A stretch of DNA of 64,000 bases from Mxb001 sp046046455 (GTDB lineage: Bacteria; Actinomycetota; Actinomycetes; S36-B12): positions 124,001 through 188,000 of the forward strand of contig JBJOJS010000066.1 of assembly GCA_046046455.1 (NCBI GenBank), written 5' to 3'. The translations under genes were made by a program, and so were the position numbers. The notes under the pieces were generated by a model, which did not search any database, had not been told where the DNA came from, and worked only from the letters and a program-made list of their open reading frames with translations. Shown one piece after another: positions 36,169-45,190 of the stretch. Position 1 is the first letter of the stretch, and each line of letters opens with the position of its first letter.

Positions 36169-37359
36169 CTAGAACCACGGGTCAGGATCGGCGACGAGCC
36201 CCAGGTGGGGGAAGACCGCCGACCGTGTCGCGAGCACCGCGGCGTCGACGGGATCGGACGGATCGAAACCCTGATCAAAGGGCTTCGGCCACGGATTGCT
36301 GCCATCGGTCATGCGCTGCGGCGCAGGGCGACCTAGCGTCTGCGCAACGTACGACTGGAATGCCTCCGGTGTGGGCGACGTAGGTGGAATCGGCGTACCC
36401 GCAGCCTCGGCGATGAGATGCGTCCACGCGCGTGGCACGACATCGACCCACTCGTAGCCACCGCCACCAACCGCGATCCACGTCCCGTTCGCGTAGCGAT
36501 GAGCCCATCGATGGATGGCTTCGTAGGACATGCGCTGCCCGTCGACGGTGAGAGCGAAATGCGCGAGCGGATCGTCGATGTGCGTATCGCAGCCGTGCTG
36601 GCTCACGATGACCTGCGGATCGAAGGCCTCGAGGACCTCGGGGACGACCGCGTGGAAGGCCCGCAGCCAGCCCTGGTCACCGGTCCCGGCGGGCAGGGCC
36701 ACATTGACCGCGCTTCCCAGGGCGTGGGGACCTCCGATCTCCTCGGCGAAGCCGGTGCCGGGGAAGAGGGTGAGGGGGCTCTCATGCAGGGAGATGGTGA
36801 GGACACGGGGATCGTCGTAGAACATCTCCTGTACGCCGTCCCCGTGGTGCACGTCGACATCGATGTAGGCGATGCGCTGGATGCCCTGAGCAAGCAGCCA
36901 GGCGATGGCGACGCCGATGTCGTTGTAGATGCAGAAGCCCGATGCCGCCCCGGGCATCGCGTGGTGCAGGCCCCCCGCGATGTTGACGGCATGCTGCACC
37001 TGACCGGCATGCACTGCGCGAGCTGCGCTGAGAGTCGCGCCCGCGACGAGTGCCGAGGCTTCGTGCATCCCGGCGAAGGCCGGGTCGTCAGGCGTGCCCA
37101 GCCCGCGCAACGGGTCGATGTGGCGGGGATCCTGCGACGCCCGCTGCACGGCCGCGATGTACTCCAGGTCATGCACGGCCGCGAGCTCCTCGAGGGTCGC
37201 CGGCATGACCGGGCCGAGCACCTCTACGGAGTCCAGCAGCCCGAAGTCGCTCGCGAGCCGCATGGCGAGCTGCACGCGGATCGGCGCCAGCGGATGACCG
37301 GGGCCGAAGTCGTAGGCGCGCAGCGCGTCGTCCCAGACGAGAGCGACAGAGTCGCTCAC
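36169..37359 (-). CDS. acuC: acetoin utilization / histone-deacetylase-like protein AcuC
   Basis: Zinc-dependent lysine deacetylase of the class I HDAC fold, 396 residues. The active-site blocks are present: GGLHHAMPGAASGFCIYND (His dyad, about 128-146), DVDVHHGDGVQEMF (zinc Asp and His, about 163-176), QHGCDTHIDDPLAHF (zinc Asp, about 254-268) and GGGGYEW. In Bacillus AcuC reverses acetylation of acetyl-CoA synthetase. The start is GTG at 37359 overlapping the proC stop (GTGA). Confidence 0.93.
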   Translation of the reverse strand: MSDSVALVWDDALRAYDFGPGHPLAPIRVQLAMRLASDFGLLDSVEVLGPVMPATLEELAAVHDLEYIAAVQRASQDPRHIDPLRGLGTPDDPAFAGMHEASALVAGATLSAARAVHAGQVQHAVNIAGGLHHAMPGAASGFCIYNDIGVAIAWLLAQGIQRIAYIDVDVHHGDGVQEMFYDDPRVLTISLHESPLTLFPGTGFAEEIGGPHALGSAVNVALPAGTGDQGWLRAFHAVVPEVLEAFDPQVIVSQHGCDTHIDDPLAHFALTVDGQRMSYEAIHRWAHRYANGTWIAVGGGGYEWVDVVPRAWTHLIAEAAGTPIPPTSPTPEAFQSYVAQTLGRPAPQRMTDGSNPWPKPFDQGFDPSDPVDAAVLATRSAVFPHLGLVADPDPWF

Positions 37360-38144
37360 GCCCCGAGCTCCCGGCCCCGGTCGCGGGCCGCACGCATGGC
37401 CTGGGCGACCAGTCCCCCCAGGTCGCCCGCCTGGAAGACGCCCAGCGCCGCCGCCGTGGTGCCTCCGGGTGAGGTCACCTGCACGCGCAGGGCGGCCGGG
37501 TCAGCACCGGGCCGGGAGGCCATGGTCGCGGCCCCCAGGACGGTCTGGGTCACGAGCTGATGGGCCACGGCCGGATCGATGCCCAGGTCGACAGCGCCCG
37601 CGACCATGGCCTCGACGAGCGCGAAGACGTAGGCCGGTCCCGAGCCGGACGTCGCGGTGACGGCGTCCTGGAGCTCCTCGGGCACGCGTACGACCGGTCC
37701 GACGGCAGAGAGCAGCCTCTCGACGTACTCGGCCTGGTGCGGCGAGCACGTGGCGCCGGGCGAGATCGCGGTGATCCCGAGATCGACGAGTGCCGGGGTA
37801 TTGGGCATCGCGCGCACGACGGCGGCACGAGGCAGGCCCGCCTCGAGTGCCGAGAGGCGCACACCCGCGGCGAGTGAGATGACGACGGTGCCGTCCGACA
37901 GATGCGGTGACATCTCCTCGAGCACTCCGGGAATGTCCTGCGGCTTGACGAGCAGGAGGACCGTCGCGCTCTCGCGCGCCGCCTCGGTCAGAGTGACCGA
38001 GCGCACGCCGTGCCGCTGCGCCACCTCCTGTGCACGCTCCGCGTGCTTCTCGCAGATGACGAGCCGGTGGGGCTCGGTCCCGGCGCGCAGGAGACCCGCG
38101 ACGAAGACCTCGCCCATGGCACCGGCGCCAATGATCGCGATCAT
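37356..38144 (-). CDS. proC: pyrroline-5-carboxylate reductase
   Basis: Last enzyme of proline synthesis, reducing P5C with NAD(P)H, 262 residues. The Rossmann start IAIIGAGAMGEVF (3-15), VKPQDIPGVLEEM (about 75-87), RAMPNTPALV (about 121) and the C-terminal signature with TSPGGTTAAALGVFQ are clear. The ATG overlaps the TetR-gene stop (ATGA), and its own stop overlaps acuC, so the three are one operon. Confidence 0.96.
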   Translation of the reverse strand: MIAIIGAGAMGEVFVAGLLRAGTEPHRLVICEKHAERAQEVAQRHGVRSVTLTEAARESATVLLLVKPQDIPGVLEEMSPHLSDGTVVISLAAGVRLSALEAGLPRAAVVRAMPNTPALVDLGITAISPGATCSPHQAEYVERLLSAVGPVVRVPEELQDAVTATSGSGPAYVFALVEAMVAGAVDLGIDPAVAHQLVTQTVLGAATMASRPGADPAALRVQVTSPGGTTAAALGVFQAGDLGGLVAQAMRAARDRGRELGA

Positions 38145-38773
38145 CGTGTGGCTCCCGTCGACGTGGGCTTGGGCAGGGACGTCCTCGGATCCAGGAGCGC
38201 CTGGATCGTCGGCGCCACGAGGCGTACGACGTACTCCTCGTTAGCCGAGGCCAGAGGCTCGATGCGCATGACGTAGCGCCCGGCGGCGACCCCGATGAGA
38301 TAGCTCGAGATGAGCGCGACGCGCATCCGGGCATCGGGCACGCCCACGGCAGAGACGACGCGGTCGATCACGGTCGTGTCGAGGTAGTCCTGCAGGGACT
38401 TGGTGAGAGCCGCGGCAGAGGCACCGGAGCGCGCCATCGAGATGAGGTCATCGCGCACCTGGGGATCGCCGAGGGTGTCGAGGGTGAACCTCACCAGGCG
38501 CTCGCCGAGGCCCTCGACTCCCGGCGCGAGGAGGGTGGGTACGGCTCCGACGGGATCGGTGGGCAGTCGCAGCGCTGCTGCGAAGACCGCGTCCTTGTTG
38601 ACGTAGTACTTGCGCAGCACCGTGGGCGCGACGCCTGCTGCCGCGGCCAGGCCCTTGAAGGTCGTGCGGGCATAGCTCCCGGCGGCGAAGGCATTGCGCG
38701 CGGCAGTGATCGCTGCGTCGCGGACCTGCTCGCCGCTCCCGCGTGCCGGCTCTGCCGGCGACTCCTCTGACAT
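38141..38773 (-). CDS. TetR family transcriptional regulator
   Basis: 210 residues. The N-terminal HTH reads AAITAARNAFAAGSYARTTF then KGLAAAAGVAPTVLRKYYVNKDAVFAA (about 20-65); the ligand domain contains DDLISMARSGASAAALT and SSYLIGVAAGRYVMRIEPLA. ATG at 38773 is chosen because it lies 7 nt after TAGAGT, giving a leaderless start; a longer form starting in the gene upstream is unlikely. It precedes proC and acuC with an ATGA overlap, so it may control them. Confidence 0.88.
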   Translation of the reverse strand: MSEESPAEPARGSGEQVRDAAITAARNAFAAGSYARTTFKGLAAAAGVAPTVLRKYYVNKDAVFAAALRLPTDPVGAVPTLLAPGVEGLGERLVRFTLDTLGDPQVRDDLISMARSGASAAALTKSLQDYLDTTVIDRVVSAVGVPDARMRVALISSYLIGVAAGRYVMRIEPLASANEEYVVRLVAPTIQALLDPRTSLPKPTSTGATR

Positions 38774-38780
38774 CGCGCCC

Positions 38781-38786
38781 ACTCTA
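38781..38786 (-). promoter_or_regulatory. -10 box of TetR gene, using the upstream stop codon
   Basis: TAGAGT on the minus strand, 7 nt before ATG 38773. Its TAG is the stop codon of the upstream TIM-barrel gene, so the two functions share three bases. Confidence 0.5.
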
Positions 38787-39575
38787 GGCGGGTGCCGTGG
38801 CGAGATGCTCACGGGCAAAGGTCAGTGCCTCGGCAAGGTCAGCTTCGCGTGCGGCCCGGTCTGCCGCGCGGCGCGTCGACACCTCGACGACGACGGTGCC
38901 GCCGAAGTCCCCGGCCGCGAGATCCGCGAGTAGTTCGCCACAGGGCTGTGTGCCGCGCCCGGGGATGAGGTGCTCATCGCGTGAGGAGCCGGATCCGTCA
39001 GCGAGGTGGATGTGCGCGAGGCGGTCACCGAGGTCGCGGGCCATCTGCAGGGCGTCGGTGCCCGAAACAGCCGTATGCGACAGGTCCAGTGTGGTGTGGG
39101 GGTAGTCCTCGTCCCTGATGTCCCAGCCGGGGCTGTAGGCCTTGACCTCTCGGGATGCCGCACGCCAGGGGTACATGTTCTCAACCGCGAAGCGAATGGG
39201 TGTCTCGCCCTCCATCCGCGCCAGCCCCGCGACGAAGTCGCGCGCGTAGTCACGCTGCCACCGGAAGGGGGGATGCACCACGACGGTGCTGGCGCCGAGT
39301 TCTTCGGCTGCCTCGCGGGCCCGGACGAGCTTGGCCCAGGGATCGGTCCCCCAGACGCGCTGCGTGACGAGGAGGCACGGTGCGTGCACCGCCAGGATCG
39401 GCACGGAGTAGTGATCCGACAGCCGCCGGAGGGCCACGGGATCCTGGCTCACGGCATCGGTCATCACCATGACCTCGACGCCGTCGTACCCCAATCGCGA
39501 GGCGACCTCGAAGGCCGCCGCGGTGCCGTCGGGGAAGACCGATGAGGTCGACAGGGCGACGGGCACGCGGGGCAC
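38784..39575 (-). CDS. sugar phosphate isomerase/epimerase family protein (AP endonuclease 2-like TIM barrel)
   Basis: 263 residues, xylose-isomerase-like TIM barrel. Visible barrel motifs are GYDGVEVMVM (about 29-38), VHAPCLLV (63), VVVHPPFRW (98), FAVENMYPW (128, a metal Glu), TTLDLSHTAVSG (160) and AHIHLADGSGSSRDEHLIPGRG (187-207, metal His and Glu). It matches the Rv0498-like protein adjacent to proC in mycobacteria. Substrate unknown. The start is GTG at 39575, 6 nt after AACACT, a weak -10. Confidence 0.85.
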   Translation of the reverse strand: MPRVPVALSTSSVFPDGTAAAFEVASRLGYDGVEVMVMTDAVSQDPVALRRLSDHYSVPILAVHAPCLLVTQRVWGTDPWAKLVRAREAAEELGASTVVVHPPFRWQRDYARDFVAGLARMEGETPIRFAVENMYPWRAASREVKAYSPGWDIRDEDYPHTTLDLSHTAVSGTDALQMARDLGDRLAHIHLADGSGSSRDEHLIPGRGTQPCGELLADLAAGDFGGTVVVEVSTRRAADRAAREADLAEALTFAREHLATAPA

Positions 39576-39581
39576 GTGATC

Positions 39582-39587
39582 AGTGTT
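39582..39587 (-). promoter_or_regulatory. weak -10 box of TIM-barrel gene
   Basis: AACACT on the minus strand, 6 nt before GTG 39575; it keeps the A at position 2 and T at position 6 of the TANNNT pattern but lacks the first T. Confidence 0.3.
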
Positions 39588-39602
39588 GCAAAGTCGATGG
39601 CC

Positions 39603-41960
39603 TCACGCGCGGCGCAGGCGGTCGGTGAATCGGGTCATGATGGCGACGACGAGCGCGCCCACGAGGCCGATGACCACGGCGATGGCGCTGTCGCGCTCGG
39701 GCTGGAGATAGAGCGCGAAGAAGTTGCTCAGCCACGGCACGAGGAGCACCACGACGAAGGACAGGAGCATCGCCGCGCATACGCCGAGCCGCAAGAGGTT
39801 GAGCGGGCGGGCCGACTGCACCAGCACGGCGAAGGCGACGATGAAGAGTGCGATCGTCGCGGCCGACCGGGCATCGGCCAGGGGCTCACCAATCGAGAGC
39901 ACGACGAGATAGGTGCCCAGACCCGCTGCGGCGCAGATGACTCCCGCGGGCACGGCGAAGAGCAGCACTCGGCGCAGGAAGCCTGGTCGGAAGCGCTCGG
40001 TGTTGGGCATGAGCGCGAGGAAGAAGCCCGGGATGCCGATCGTCAACGAACTGATCAGCGTGAAGTGCCGGGGCAGATAGGGGAACTCCAGGGGCTGGCC
40101 ATTGGCGCTCAGCGTGAAGAGGACCGACAGGCCGATGAACGCCGAGATGATCGTCGCGTAGAAGGTCTTGGTGAGGAAGACGTCCGCGACCCGCTCGATA
40201 TTGCCGAGGACGCGTCGCCCCTCCGCGACGACGTGCGGCATCACCGAGAACCTGTTGTCCAGCAGTACCAGTTGAGCCACGGCCCGGGTGGCCGAGGAGC
40301 CCGAGCCCATCGCGATGCCCAGGTCGGCCTGCTTGAGCGCGAGTACGTCGTTAACGCCATCACCCGTCATGGCGACCGTGCGTCCGCGCAGGTGCAGCGC
40401 GCCCACCATCGCCTGCTTCTGCGCCGGCGTGACCCGGCCGAAGACGGAGTGGGAGTCGATGGGCTCCTCGAGTTGCGCGGGGTCTTCGGTGAGTTCGCGG
40501 GCATCGAGTGGGTCGTGGGCACCGGGCACGCCGGCCTGGGTGGCGATCGCGCCGACCGTGGCGGGGTTGTCCCCGGAGATCACCTTGACGGCGACCTCCT
40601 GCTCGAGGAAGTAGCCCACCGTCTCCGCAGCATCGGGGCGCAACCGCTGATCGATGACGACCAGGGCGGCCGGAGTGACCTCACCCGGGCCACGCTCGGC
40701 ATCGGGTCCCTCGCCCATCGCCTTCGCGAGAAGCAGCACGCGCGAGCCCTGGGCGGCGAGCGACTCCGCGCGCTCCCGCACTGCCGGCTCGGAGGCGCCG
40801 AGCACGACCTCGGGTGCGCCCAGCAGCCATGTGCCGTGATCACGGAAGGTTGCCGCCGACCACTTGCGCGCGCTGGAGAAGGCAATGCCCTCGACCATCG
40901 ACCAGGTCGGGTTGGCATAGGCCTGCGCGACAGCCGCGAGCGTGGGGTTAGGGCTCTCCTCCGAGGCACCCATGGCCGCCAGAGCGGCGTCGACGTCCGC
41001 GGAGGGATCCAGCACCTCGACATCGGTCACCGCCATGCCCGGCTCGGTGAGCGTGCCGGTCTTGTCAACGCACACCGTGTCGACGCGAGCGAGGACCTCG
41101 ACCGCGGGGAGGTCCTGCACGAGCACCTTGCGCTGCGCGAGGCGCACGACAGCAACGGCCATCGCGATGCTCGTGAGCAGCACCAGGCCCTCGGGCACCA
41201 TGGTCACGACGCCGGCGATGGTGCCCCGGATCGCGTCGTCCACCGATTGATTTGCGCGCAGTTGGGAGAAGAGCAGGAGGAGCCCGACCGGGGGAATGAG
41301 GAACGAAGAGAGGCGCACGAACTTCGCGATGTCGTCTCGAAGCTCGGACTTCGTCTGGGTGAACTTCTTGGCCTGCTCGGTCAGTCCGGCAGCGAAGGAG
41401 TCGCGGCCGACGCGCGTGGCGACGTAGAGCCCGCCGCCCGCGACGACGAAGGAGCCGGACATCGCCTCATCGCCGACAGCCTTGTCGACAGGATCGGCCT
41501 CACCGGTGAGCAGGCTCTCGTCGATCTCGAGGCCCTCGGCTGACACGATCTCGCCGTCGACGACGAGTTGGTCGCCCGAGCGCAGGACGATGAGGTCGTC
41601 GAGCACCACCTCGGACGGCCGCACCTCGACGTCCCGTCCATCGCGACGGACCATCGGCTTGGCCTCGCCGATGACCGAGAGCTTCGCCAAGGCCCGGCTC
41701 GCGCGGTACTCCTGCACGATGCCGATGAGGGAATTGGCGACGATCACGAAGCCGAAGAGCGAGTCCTGGAACGGCGCCACGAACCACATGACGACCCACA
41801 TGGAGCCGATGAGGGCGTTGAACCAGGTGAGCGTGTTGGAGCGAATGATGCTCGCAAGGCTGCGGCTGCGCGGGTCGGGAGCATCGTTGGTCTGCCCTCG
41901 CGCGACCCTCTCGGCGACCTGCTCAGATGTCAGTCCCGTCAGTGCGGCGGTCTGCATCAT
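39603..41960 (-). CDS. P-type cation-transporting ATPase (CtpE-like)
   Basis: 785 residues with about eight to ten membrane helices. The phosphorylation site is D299 in CVDKTGTLTE; the actuator motif is ESLLTGEADP (about 148-157), the membrane ion site is VPEGL (255-259), and the hinge is MTGDGVNDVLALKQADLGIAMG. PEGL and overall layout match the calcium/magnesium-type group, and the closest known relative by memory is mycobacterial CtpE, a calcium importer; the ion is therefore inferred. There is no N-terminal heavy-metal domain. Start at 41960 by ATGA overlap with the Ppx/GppA gene; a second ATG follows directly. Confidence 0.9.
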   Translation of the reverse strand: MMQTAALTGLTSEQVAERVARGQTNDAPDPRSRSLASIIRSNTLTWFNALIGSMWVVMWFVAPFQDSLFGFVIVANSLIGIVQEYRASRALAKLSVIGEAKPMVRRDGRDVEVRPSEVVLDDLIVLRSGDQLVVDGEIVSAEGLEIDESLLTGEADPVDKAVGDEAMSGSFVVAGGGLYVATRVGRDSFAAGLTEQAKKFTQTKSELRDDIAKFVRLSSFLIPPVGLLLLFSQLRANQSVDDAIRGTIAGVVTMVPEGLVLLTSIAMAVAVVRLAQRKVLVQDLPAVEVLARVDTVCVDKTGTLTEPGMAVTDVEVLDPSADVDAALAAMGASEESPNPTLAAVAQAYANPTWSMVEGIAFSSARKWSAATFRDHGTWLLGAPEVVLGASEPAVRERAESLAAQGSRVLLLAKAMGEGPDAERGPGEVTPAALVVIDQRLRPDAAETVGYFLEQEVAVKVISGDNPATVGAIATQAGVPGAHDPLDARELTEDPAQLEEPIDSHSVFGRVTPAQKQAMVGALHLRGRTVAMTGDGVNDVLALKQADLGIAMGSGSSATRAVAQLVLLDNRFSVMPHVVAEGRRVLGNIERVADVFLTKTFYATIISAFIGLSVLFTLSANGQPLEFPYLPRHFTLISSLTIGIPGFFLALMPNTERFRPGFLRRVLLFAVPAGVICAAAGLGTYLVVLSIGEPLADARSAATIALFIVAFAVLVQSARPLNLLRLGVCAAMLLSFVVVLLVPWLSNFFALYLQPERDSAIAVVIGLVGALVVAIMTRFTDRLRRA

Positions 41961-42886
41961 GCGTCCAACCCGTCGATACGTCGCAGGATGACTCCCTCGC
42001 GCAGTGCCCAGGGACCGATCTCGAGCTGCTCTACGCCGAGGAGGTCCATCGCCGACTCCGCGACGATCGCGCCGGCCAGCAACTGCGGCGCACGCGACTC
42101 CGAGACGCCGGGGAGGCGACTGCGCTCCGCGGCGTTCATCCCCGCAAGCTTGGGCACCCACAGGCGCACGTCCTCGCGCGACAGGGTGCGACGGACGTGG
42201 AAGCCCTCACTCGACGGCGCCGCACCGGCAATCCGTGCGAGTTGGCGGAATGTCTTGGAGGTCGCGACCGTGATGCGAGGCGGACCGGCTCGCAGGATCT
42301 GGCCCACGACGGCGCCCAGTGCCGCCCGTGCTGCCTTGCGTGCCTCGCGCACCTGCTTCTCCTTAGGCGGGTTGTCTGCGAAGAACTCGCGGGTGAGGCG
42401 GCCGGCGCCCAGGGGAAGCGACAGTGCGACGTCGGGCTCCTCATCGGCTCCGGTGGCCAGCTCGAGCGAGCCGCCTCCGATGTCGAGGACCAGGATGCGT
42501 CCCGCCGACCAACCGAACCAGCGGCGTACGGCGAGGAAGGTCAGGCGTGCCTCGTCCTCGCCGCTGAGGACTTCGACGGCAAGGCCCGCCCGCTCACGAA
42601 CCGCCTGGATGACTTCGAGGCCGTTCGGCGCCTCGCGAATCGCCGATGTCGCGAAGGCGATGAACTCGGTGACGCCGAGGTCCTCGGCCGTGGTCTGTGC
42701 TTCGCGGGCGAAGTCGACGAGCTCATCGACCGCGGCGTCGTCGATTCGACCGTCGGCGGTGAGGTGCTCGGCGAGGCGCAGGGAGACCTTGGATTTCCAC
42801 GCGGGCAGCGGTGCCGCGCCCTGATGGGCGTCGACGACGAGCAGGTGAACGGTGTTGGATCCGATGTCCAGGACGCCCAGCCGCAC
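41957..42886 (-). CDS. Ppx/GppA exopolyphosphatase family protein
   Basis: 309 residues with the two phosphate-binding loops of the acetate kinase/actin fold: LDIGSNTVHLLVVD (about 6-19) and ILVLDIGGGSLELATG (about 133-148). It lacks the C-terminal HD-like domain of long Ppx, like actinobacterial Ppx1 (Rv0496-like), and probably hydrolyses short-chain polyphosphate or (p)ppGpp-related phosphates. The start is GTG at 42886, 7 nt after TAGCGT; GTG at 42895 is in frame but would lie inside the -10 region. Confidence 0.9.
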   Translation of the reverse strand: MRLGVLDIGSNTVHLLVVDAHQGAAPLPAWKSKVSLRLAEHLTADGRIDDAAVDELVDFAREAQTTAEDLGVTEFIAFATSAIREAPNGLEVIQAVRERAGLAVEVLSGEDEARLTFLAVRRWFGWSAGRILVLDIGGGSLELATGADEEPDVALSLPLGAGRLTREFFADNPPKEKQVREARKAARAALGAVVGQILRAGPPRITVATSKTFRQLARIAGAAPSSEGFHVRRTLSREDVRLWVPKLAGMNAAERSRLPGVSESRAPQLLAGAIVAESAMDLLGVEQLEIGPWALREGVILRRIDGLDA

Positions 42887-42893
42887 GAGGCGC

Positions 42894-42899
42894 ACGCTA
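42894..42899 (-). promoter_or_regulatory. -10 box for leaderless Ppx/GppA gene
   Basis: TAGCGT on the minus strand, 7 nt before GTG 42886. The next gene on the other strand has its own -10 18 bp away, so this 42-nt gap holds two divergent leaderless promoters. Confidence 0.55.
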
Positions 42900-42916
42900 C
42901 CGCGCCGCGGAGCCTG

Positions 42917-42922
42917 TAGGGT
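42917..42922 (+). promoter_or_regulatory. -10 box for leaderless cysteine-rich protein gene
   Basis: TAGGGT, then 6 nt, then GTG at 42929; no Shine-Dalgarno sequence. Confidence 0.55.
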
Positions 42923-42928
42923 CGCACG

Positions 42929-43696
42929 GTGCCCGAAGTTCCCCTTGACTTCCCCCGCGCCTGGGTCGAGTTCGACGATCCCGGCAAGAAGTCCCGTCGC
43001 TACAGGATCGACCTCACCTGGCTGACGTCGCGCTGGACGTGCATCTTCGGCCGCGGGTGCAAGGGCATCTACGCCACTGCCCCCGATTCCGGATGCTGCA
43101 CCCAGGGGGCGCACTTCACCGACAAGGACGACGAGAAGCGCACCCTCAAGTGGGCCGCCAAGCTCGACCCGGAGCACTGGCAGTTCTATGACGTCGGTCA
43201 GCGCAAGGGTGCCACCGTCAAGGCGGGCGACGGCGAGCGCAAGACGCGCGTGGTCGACGGCGGCTGCATCTTCCTCAACCGTCCCGGCTTCGCAGGTGGC
43301 GAGGGCTGCGCGCTGCACGGCCTCGCCGAGCGCGAGGGTGTGTCCTTCGTCAAGACCAAGCCCGACGTCTGCTGGCAGTTGCCCATCCGTCGGACGTACG
43401 ACGAGGTCGAGCGACCCGACGACACCAAGGTGCAGGTCGTGAGCATCACCGAGTTCGACCGTCGTGGCTGGGGCCCGGGGGGCCACGACCTCGACTGGTA
43501 CTGCAGCGGCAACACCGAGGCGCACATCGCCTCGGAGCCCGTCTACCTCACCAACCGCGATGAGCTCGTCGAGCTCATGGGCAAGAAGGCCTACGCCGTG
43601 CTCGTGGAGTACTGCCAGGCGCATGAGAAGGCGCTGATGAACGCGCGCGGCAAGGCTCGCGAGGCCCTCGCACCGCACCCCGCCGACCCCGTCTGA
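42929..43696 (+). CDS. conserved cysteine-rich protein of unknown function
   Basis: 255 residues, soluble. Cysteines C38, C44, C56, C57 (in CIFGRGC and SGCCTQGAHF), C113, C127 and C148 are spaced like a metal or iron-sulphur site, reminiscent of YkgJ-type cysteine-cluster proteins, but I cannot assign the family firmly. The central region KTRVVDGGCIFLNRPG and the DWYCSGN stretch add to the pattern. Lys-rich C-terminus. Its start codon directly follows a -10 box. Divergent from the Ppx/GppA gene; no operon partner is obvious. Confidence 0.75.
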   Translation: MPEVPLDFPRAWVEFDDPGKKSRRYRIDLTWLTSRWTCIFGRGCKGIYATAPDSGCCTQGAHFTDKDDEKRTLKWAAKLDPEHWQFYDVGQRKGATVKAGDGERKTRVVDGGCIFLNRPGFAGGEGCALHGLAEREGVSFVKTKPDVCWQLPIRRTYDEVERPDDTKVQVVSITEFDRRGWGPGGHDLDWYCSGNTEAHIASEPVYLTNRDELVELMGKKAYAVLVEYCQAHEKALMNARGKAREALAPHPADPV

Positions 43697-43741
43697 CCCA
43701 CATCACGTTGACTGCAACGCCTGACCGTCGGAGCAGGCGCG

Positions 43742-43747
43742 TAGCCT
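43742..43747 (+). promoter_or_regulatory. -10 box for leaderless radA
   Basis: TAGCCT, then 7 nt, then ATG at 43755; no Shine-Dalgarno sequence. Confidence 0.55.
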
Positions 43748-43754
43748 GCGACCC

Positions 43755-45143
43755 ATGGCCAAGTCGGCGGTGACCTACCAGTGCAACGCGTGCGGTGCCA
43801 CGTCGCTGCGCTGGGTGGGCCGCTGCCCCAAGTGCCAGGAGTTCGGCACGGTCGTGGAGATCGCGCCCACACCCACCACCAAGGCAGCCAAGACAGGCGC
43901 CAAGGCCGCCTCGGTGCGACCGGCACAGCCGATCTCCGACATCGCCGAGGAGCGCGTACGTCGCATCTCTACGGGTGCTGGTGAGTTCGACAGAGTCATC
44001 GGCGGCGGGCTCGTTGCCGGGCAGGTCGTGCTCGTCGCTGGCGAGCCCGGGGTCGGCAAGTCGACGCTGCTGCTATCGGTCGCGAATGCCTACGCCGCCA
44101 AACATGCAGGGGTTGTCCTCTACGCATCCGGCGAGGAGTCAGCAGACCAGATTGCGCTACGCGCGCGACGCATCGGCGCAGTCTCCGACCGCCTCCTTGT
44201 CGCCGACGACAACGACCTCTTCACGATCCTCGGCCAGATCGAGCATCACCGCCCGTCCCTCATCATCATCGACTCGGTCCAGACCATTGCCAGCCCCGAG
44301 CTGGAGGGTCGCGCGGGCGGTGTCGCGCAGGTGCTTGAGGTGACTCAGGCACTCACGCGCACGGCGAAGCAGCGCGGTATCCCGCTGCTGCTCATCGGGC
44401 AGTCCACCAAGGACAACTCGGTGGCCGGACCCCGAGCTCTGGAGCACCTCGTCGATACCGTGCTGACCTTCGAGGGTGAGCGCACCACCGCCCTCCGGCT
44501 TCTTCGCGCAGCGAAGAACCGCTACGGCCCCGCCGACGAAATCGTCGCCTTCGAGCAGACCGACTCCGGTCTCGCCGAAGTCGTCGACCCCTCCGAACTC
44601 TTCCGGGGCCAGCGTGAGATCCCGGTCCCCGGCACGTGCGTCACGGTGACCATGGAGGGTCGGCGCCCGTTGCTCGCAGAGATCCAGGCACTGGTCTCTC
44701 CCGATGGCGGACCCGTCGCGAGGCGCACCGTCACCGGCCTCGACACCACACGCGTGGTCACTCTTGCGGCCGTCACCGCACAGGCCGGCATCAAAGTTCT
44801 TCCCCAGCGCGACATCTTCGTCGCCACGGTCGGTGGCGCCCAGATCTCGGATCCGGGATCCGACCTGGCCGTGTGCCTGGCCATCGCATCCGCTCAGCTG
44901 GACACCGCGATCCCGCCCGATGTGCTTGCGATCGGCGAGATCGCGCTCTCCGGCGACGTCCGCCCGGTGCCCTTCCTTTCCCAGCGCGTGGCCGAGGCTC
45001 GACGGCTTGGATTCACGCGCATCCTCGTGCCCGCGGGATCGCGTGACCGTCTCGACGGGGTCACGGAGATTCGTCACCTCGAGGCGGGTCTCCGCGCGAT
45101 CCAGGGCCACGCCAGCGCTGCGCACCCTCCGGGCTTTCGTTAG
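43755..45143 (+). CDS. radA: DNA repair protein RadA
   Basis: RecA-family branch-migration helicase, 462 residues. The N-terminal zinc finger has C10, C13, C24, C27; Walker A is GEPGVGKST (96-104); Walker B is near SLIIIDSVQTI (168-178); the RadA-specific KNRYG motif is at 254-258; the C-terminal Lon-protease-like domain includes GSDLAVCLAIASA. It processes recombination intermediates. It lies 47 nt upstream of disA, a pairing found widely in Gram-positives, where RadA or DisA scan for DNA damage. Confidence 0.96.
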   Translation: MAKSAVTYQCNACGATSLRWVGRCPKCQEFGTVVEIAPTPTTKAAKTGAKAASVRPAQPISDIAEERVRRISTGAGEFDRVIGGGLVAGQVVLVAGEPGVGKSTLLLSVANAYAAKHAGVVLYASGEESADQIALRARRIGAVSDRLLVADDNDLFTILGQIEHHRPSLIIIDSVQTIASPELEGRAGGVAQVLEVTQALTRTAKQRGIPLLLIGQSTKDNSVAGPRALEHLVDTVLTFEGERTTALRLLRAAKNRYGPADEIVAFEQTDSGLAEVVDPSELFRGQREIPVPGTCVTVTMEGRRPLLAEIQALVSPDGGPVARRTVTGLDTTRVVTLAAVTAQAGIKVLPQRDIFVATVGGAQISDPGSDLAVCLAIASAQLDTAIPPDVLAIGEIALSGDVRPVPFLSQRVAEARRLGFTRILVPAGSRDRLDGVTEIRHLEAGLRAIQGHASAAHPPGFR

Positions 45144-45159
45144 GCCCATGGTCGGCGCA

Positions 45160-45165
45160 CTAGGC
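45160..45165 (+). promoter_or_regulatory. candidate disA promoter -10 in radA-disA gap
   Basis: TAGGCT 17 nt after the radA stop. Unlike most local promoters it is followed by a short leader with AAGGGGG at 45181-45187 before the disA ATG at 45191. Confidence 0.4.
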
Positions 45166-45190
45166 TGTCGATCCGACCGCAAGGGGGACC

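Noticed and set aside
39576..41543. 655-residue plus-strand open frame opposite the P-type ATPase
   Set aside because: Shadow of a clear ATPase gene; the composition is that of an antisense frame and no domain is visible.
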